NCBI GenBank assembly: GCA_018335765.1
Contig: JAGXRU010000139.1
Span: 1 to 8,041, forward strand
DNA: 8,041 nt
DNA from: Alkaliphilus sp.
Lineage (GTDB): Bacteria; Bacillota; Clostridia; Peptostreptococcales; Thermotaleaceae
Direction of reading: 5' to 3'
The position numbers were made by a program, and so were the translations under genes. Under the pieces are notes generated by a model. It worked only from the letters and a program-made list of their open reading frames with translations. It made no database searches and was not told where the DNA came from. Positions 6,896 through 8,041 of this stretch are shown piece after piece; position 1 is the first letter of the stretch; each line of letters begins with the position of its first letter.

Positions 6896-7522
6896 TTAAC
6901 TTTTTGCGATTTCCTTTTCCTTCATTAGTTCAAAAATTAGTTCATCACAAATATCTTCAATGCTCTTGTCTGTAGTATTGATTATCATATCTGCGGCTGT
7001 TTTATATAAGCTCTCTCTTTCTTTCATTAGCTTTCTAATATAGAGTATTGTCTTGTTTCCTTTAAGAATAGGTAAGTTTTCATCTTCTTTAACCCTTTGG
7101 TAAATTGTATCGGCAGATGCTTCGAGAAGGATTATTTTGCCTTTGTTTTTAAGAGCAATAACATTTTCCATGTCAAGTACAACGCCTCCTCCACAAGAAA
7201 TAATGCTATTGCTGTAATTACTTACTTCTCTGACAGCTTGTTTTTCCATGCTTCTGAAATGCTTCTCTCCCTTTTCCTCGAAAATTTCACTAATGGTCGT
7301 GCCTGCTTCTGCTTCGATTTTTGTATCAACGTCTATCCAATTTCTATTTAGAAAAATTGAGAGTTGCTTCCCTACAGAAGATTTCCCTGAACCCATAAAC
7401 CCAATAAGCACTATATTATATGGTATAAAATGGTCAATAGCTCCATTGTTGCTATCAGTATTCATTTTTTTCAAATTTCTGTTAATGCTTACAGTTTGAC
7501 CATCTTTATTAATATTTCTCAT
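6896..7522 (-). CDS. aroK: Shikimate kinase with N-terminal extension
   Basis: It phosphorylates shikimate with ATP to shikimate 3-phosphate. At 208 residues it is longer than the usual roughly 165-175. The extra length is an N-terminal stretch of about 35 polar, Asn/Lys-rich residues before the first strand. Seen: Walker A GFMGSGKSS (41-49), the shikimate-binding DVD (64-66), R90 in HFRSME, GGGVV (111-115), R143 before the lid region, and the RESLY motif (169-173). The ATG at 7522 is preceded by AGGAG at a slightly long 11-base spacing. The internal ATG at residue 20 lacks a convincing ribosome binding site but would give a more ordinary protein. I could not find a convincing promoter in the leader. 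aroD follows 76 bp downstream. Confidence 0.94.
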   Translation of the reverse strand: MRNINKDGQTVSINRNLKKMNTDSNNGAIDHFIPYNIVLIGFMGSGKSSVGKQLSIFLNRNWIDVDTKIEAEAGTTISEIFEEKGEKHFRSMEKQAVREVSNYSNSIISCGGGVVLDMENVIALKNKGKIILLEASADTIYQRVKEDENLPILKGNKTILYIRKLMKERESLYKTAADMIINTTDKSIEDICDELIFELMKEKEIAKS

Positions 7523-7538
7523 TAAATATCCATCTCCT

Positions 7539-7670
7539 CTAATTTATTTTTTCTGACTTTTTCATAATCTTCTTACATATATTGTTTGCTCCATACTCTT
7601 TTTTGATCAATTCTTGATTTAACTTATTCAGTTAAGTAGTTTCCCTGGCCAGGGCTTTGAAATCTAACAT
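7539..7670 (-). other. aroK leader with an interrupted coding-like stretch and a 12-bp palindrome
   Basis: From an ATG at 7670 the minus strand reads 12 codons to a TAA (7634-7632). It then continues open in the same frame for 30 codons, rich in Lys, Asn and Ile, to a TAG that overlaps the start of the aroK ribosome binding site. It may be the tail of a decayed gene, a leader peptide, or chance in AT-rich DNA. The perfect palindrome CCCTGGCCAGGG (7643-7654) falls inside the first part. No ribosome binding site supports the ATG, and I recognise no family. Confidence 0.2.
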
Positions 7671-7682
7671 GCTTTCTGCAAA

Positions 7683-7717
7683 ATAAAAGGAGACTCTTTC
7701 TAAGAGTCTCCTTTTAT
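7683..7717 (-). terminator. Strong intrinsic terminator, potentially bidirectional
   Basis: AAAAGGAGACTC and GAGTCTCCTTTT are perfect complements. Flanking T-A pairs and two pairs inside the loop extend the stem to 16 bp around a TCT loop. On the minus strand the stem ends in TTTTATTTT, a good U-tract. It closes the short transcript that starts near 7968, about 15 bases past the small ORF stop. Confidence 0.85.
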
Positions 7718-7731
7718 AAACGGTGCAATTA

Positions 7732-7923
7732 TCATATATTTCTATATGCATACACTAAAGGGAATTTAAGATGTTTTCTTAGAAAGAGCATAAATTCAGT
7801 TTTATTGTAAGCAAAATAACCAGCGCTAAAAAAGAAGCCCCAGTTAAAATAGCTAAAATAAACATGAACTTTTATACTGTTTTCTATTTGATTAATCATA
7901 TTATTTCCCTCTTTTTGATTCAT
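7732..7923 (-). CDS. Hypothetical small protein, 63 aa, aromatic-rich
   Basis: I do not recognise this peptide. It deserves listing because it has a full expression cassette: a sigma-A-like promoter, a ribosome binding site, an ORF and a strong terminator on a transcript of roughly 285 bases. From ATG 7923 (AGGTGG eight bases upstream) it encodes 63 residues. A second in-frame ATG at 7899, with GAGGG seven bases upstream, gives 55. A GTG further out at 7935 would overlap the first ribosome binding site. The middle (about residues 19-39) is a run of Tyr, Phe, Trp, Gly and Ala that could be a short membrane segment. A basic, Leu/Phe-rich tail follows. Alternatively the transcript is a small RNA and the ORF incidental. 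Confidence 0.4.
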   Translation of the reverse strand: MNQKEGNNMINQIENSIKVHVYFSYFNWGFFFSAGYFAYNKTEFMLFLRKHLKFPLVYAYRNI

Positions 7924-7974
7924 TATATTAACCACCTATTGTTTAGTCTGTAATATAATACAAATATAATACAT

Positions 7975-8003
7975 ATTCTATTCAAAATATTTATCAAAGT
8001 CAA
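7975..8003 (-). promoter_or_regulatory. Sigma-A-like promoter of the small transcript
   Basis: On the minus strand: TTGACT (8003-7998), an exact 17-bp spacer and TAGAAT (7980-7975), each one mismatch from consensus. Predicted start near 7968. The surrounding sequence is very AT-rich, which raises the chance of coincidence. Confidence 0.55.
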
Positions 8004-8041
8004 TATATTAATAAATTTTTATATAAATATTTTATTTCTGT

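Noticed and set aside
7523..7731. Riboswitch or T-box leader upstream of aroK
   Set aside because: I found no T-box sequence or recognisable riboswitch core; only the upstream terminator, a short palindrome and the interrupted frame.

Overview
The window is AT-rich and gene-dense. Every gene I can support lies on the minus strand, so transcription runs from high to low coordinates. The AT-rich codon use, strong AGGAGG-type ribosome binding sites and near-consensus sigma-A promoters point to a low-GC Gram-positive bacterium. The acylating-aldehyde-dehydrogenase chemistry points to an anaerobic member of the Clostridia. I cannot name the genus from sequence alone.

Layout in transcription order. 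(1) Positions 8041-7683 hold a small self-contained transcription unit: a promoter, a short ORF for an unrecognised aromatic-rich peptide, and a strong hairpin terminator. (2) Positions 7682-7523 are a leader without a clear gene. They carry a short coding-like stretch interrupted by a stop. (3) Positions 7522-6043 are shikimate-pathway genes: shikimate kinase (aroK) and type I 3-dehydroquinate dehydratase (aroD), closed by a terminator at about 5961-5990. (4) Positions 5927-2582 start with a near-consensus promoter and operator. An operon follows: a xylose-isomerase-like TIM-barrel protein, an HMG-CoA-lyase-like enzyme and a CoA-acylating aldehyde dehydrogenase of the sulfoacetaldehyde dehydrogenase (SauS) type. 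(5) Positions 2542-1 start with a second promoter followed by two tandem operators. They drive a thiamine-diphosphate enzyme of the acetolactate-synthase superfamily and a shikimate/quinate dehydrogenase (AroE/YdiB family) that runs off the left edge.

The central five-gene block (5845 to 1) looks like one catabolic module rather than aromatic amino acid biosynthesis. Both of its promoters are followed by copies of the same 17-bp operator, so one repressor, probably of the IclR type and not encoded here, could control both. A plausible but unproven division of labour is as follows. The AroE-like dehydrogenase and the TIM-barrel enzyme oxidise and rearrange or dehydrate a polyhydroxylated (possibly alicyclic) acid. 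The ThDP enzyme breaks a C-C bond next to a carbonyl to give an aldehyde. The acylating dehydrogenase turns the aldehyde into an acyl-CoA. The HMG-CoA-lyase-like enzyme cleaves a hydroxyacyl-CoA. The substrate is unknown, and this block is the best candidate for an undescribed system in the window.

No intergenic stretch exceeds 300 bases. The longest are 7523-7731, 2380-2581 and 5846-6042, and each is described among the features. I saw no tRNA, rRNA, CRISPR array or insertion sequence.
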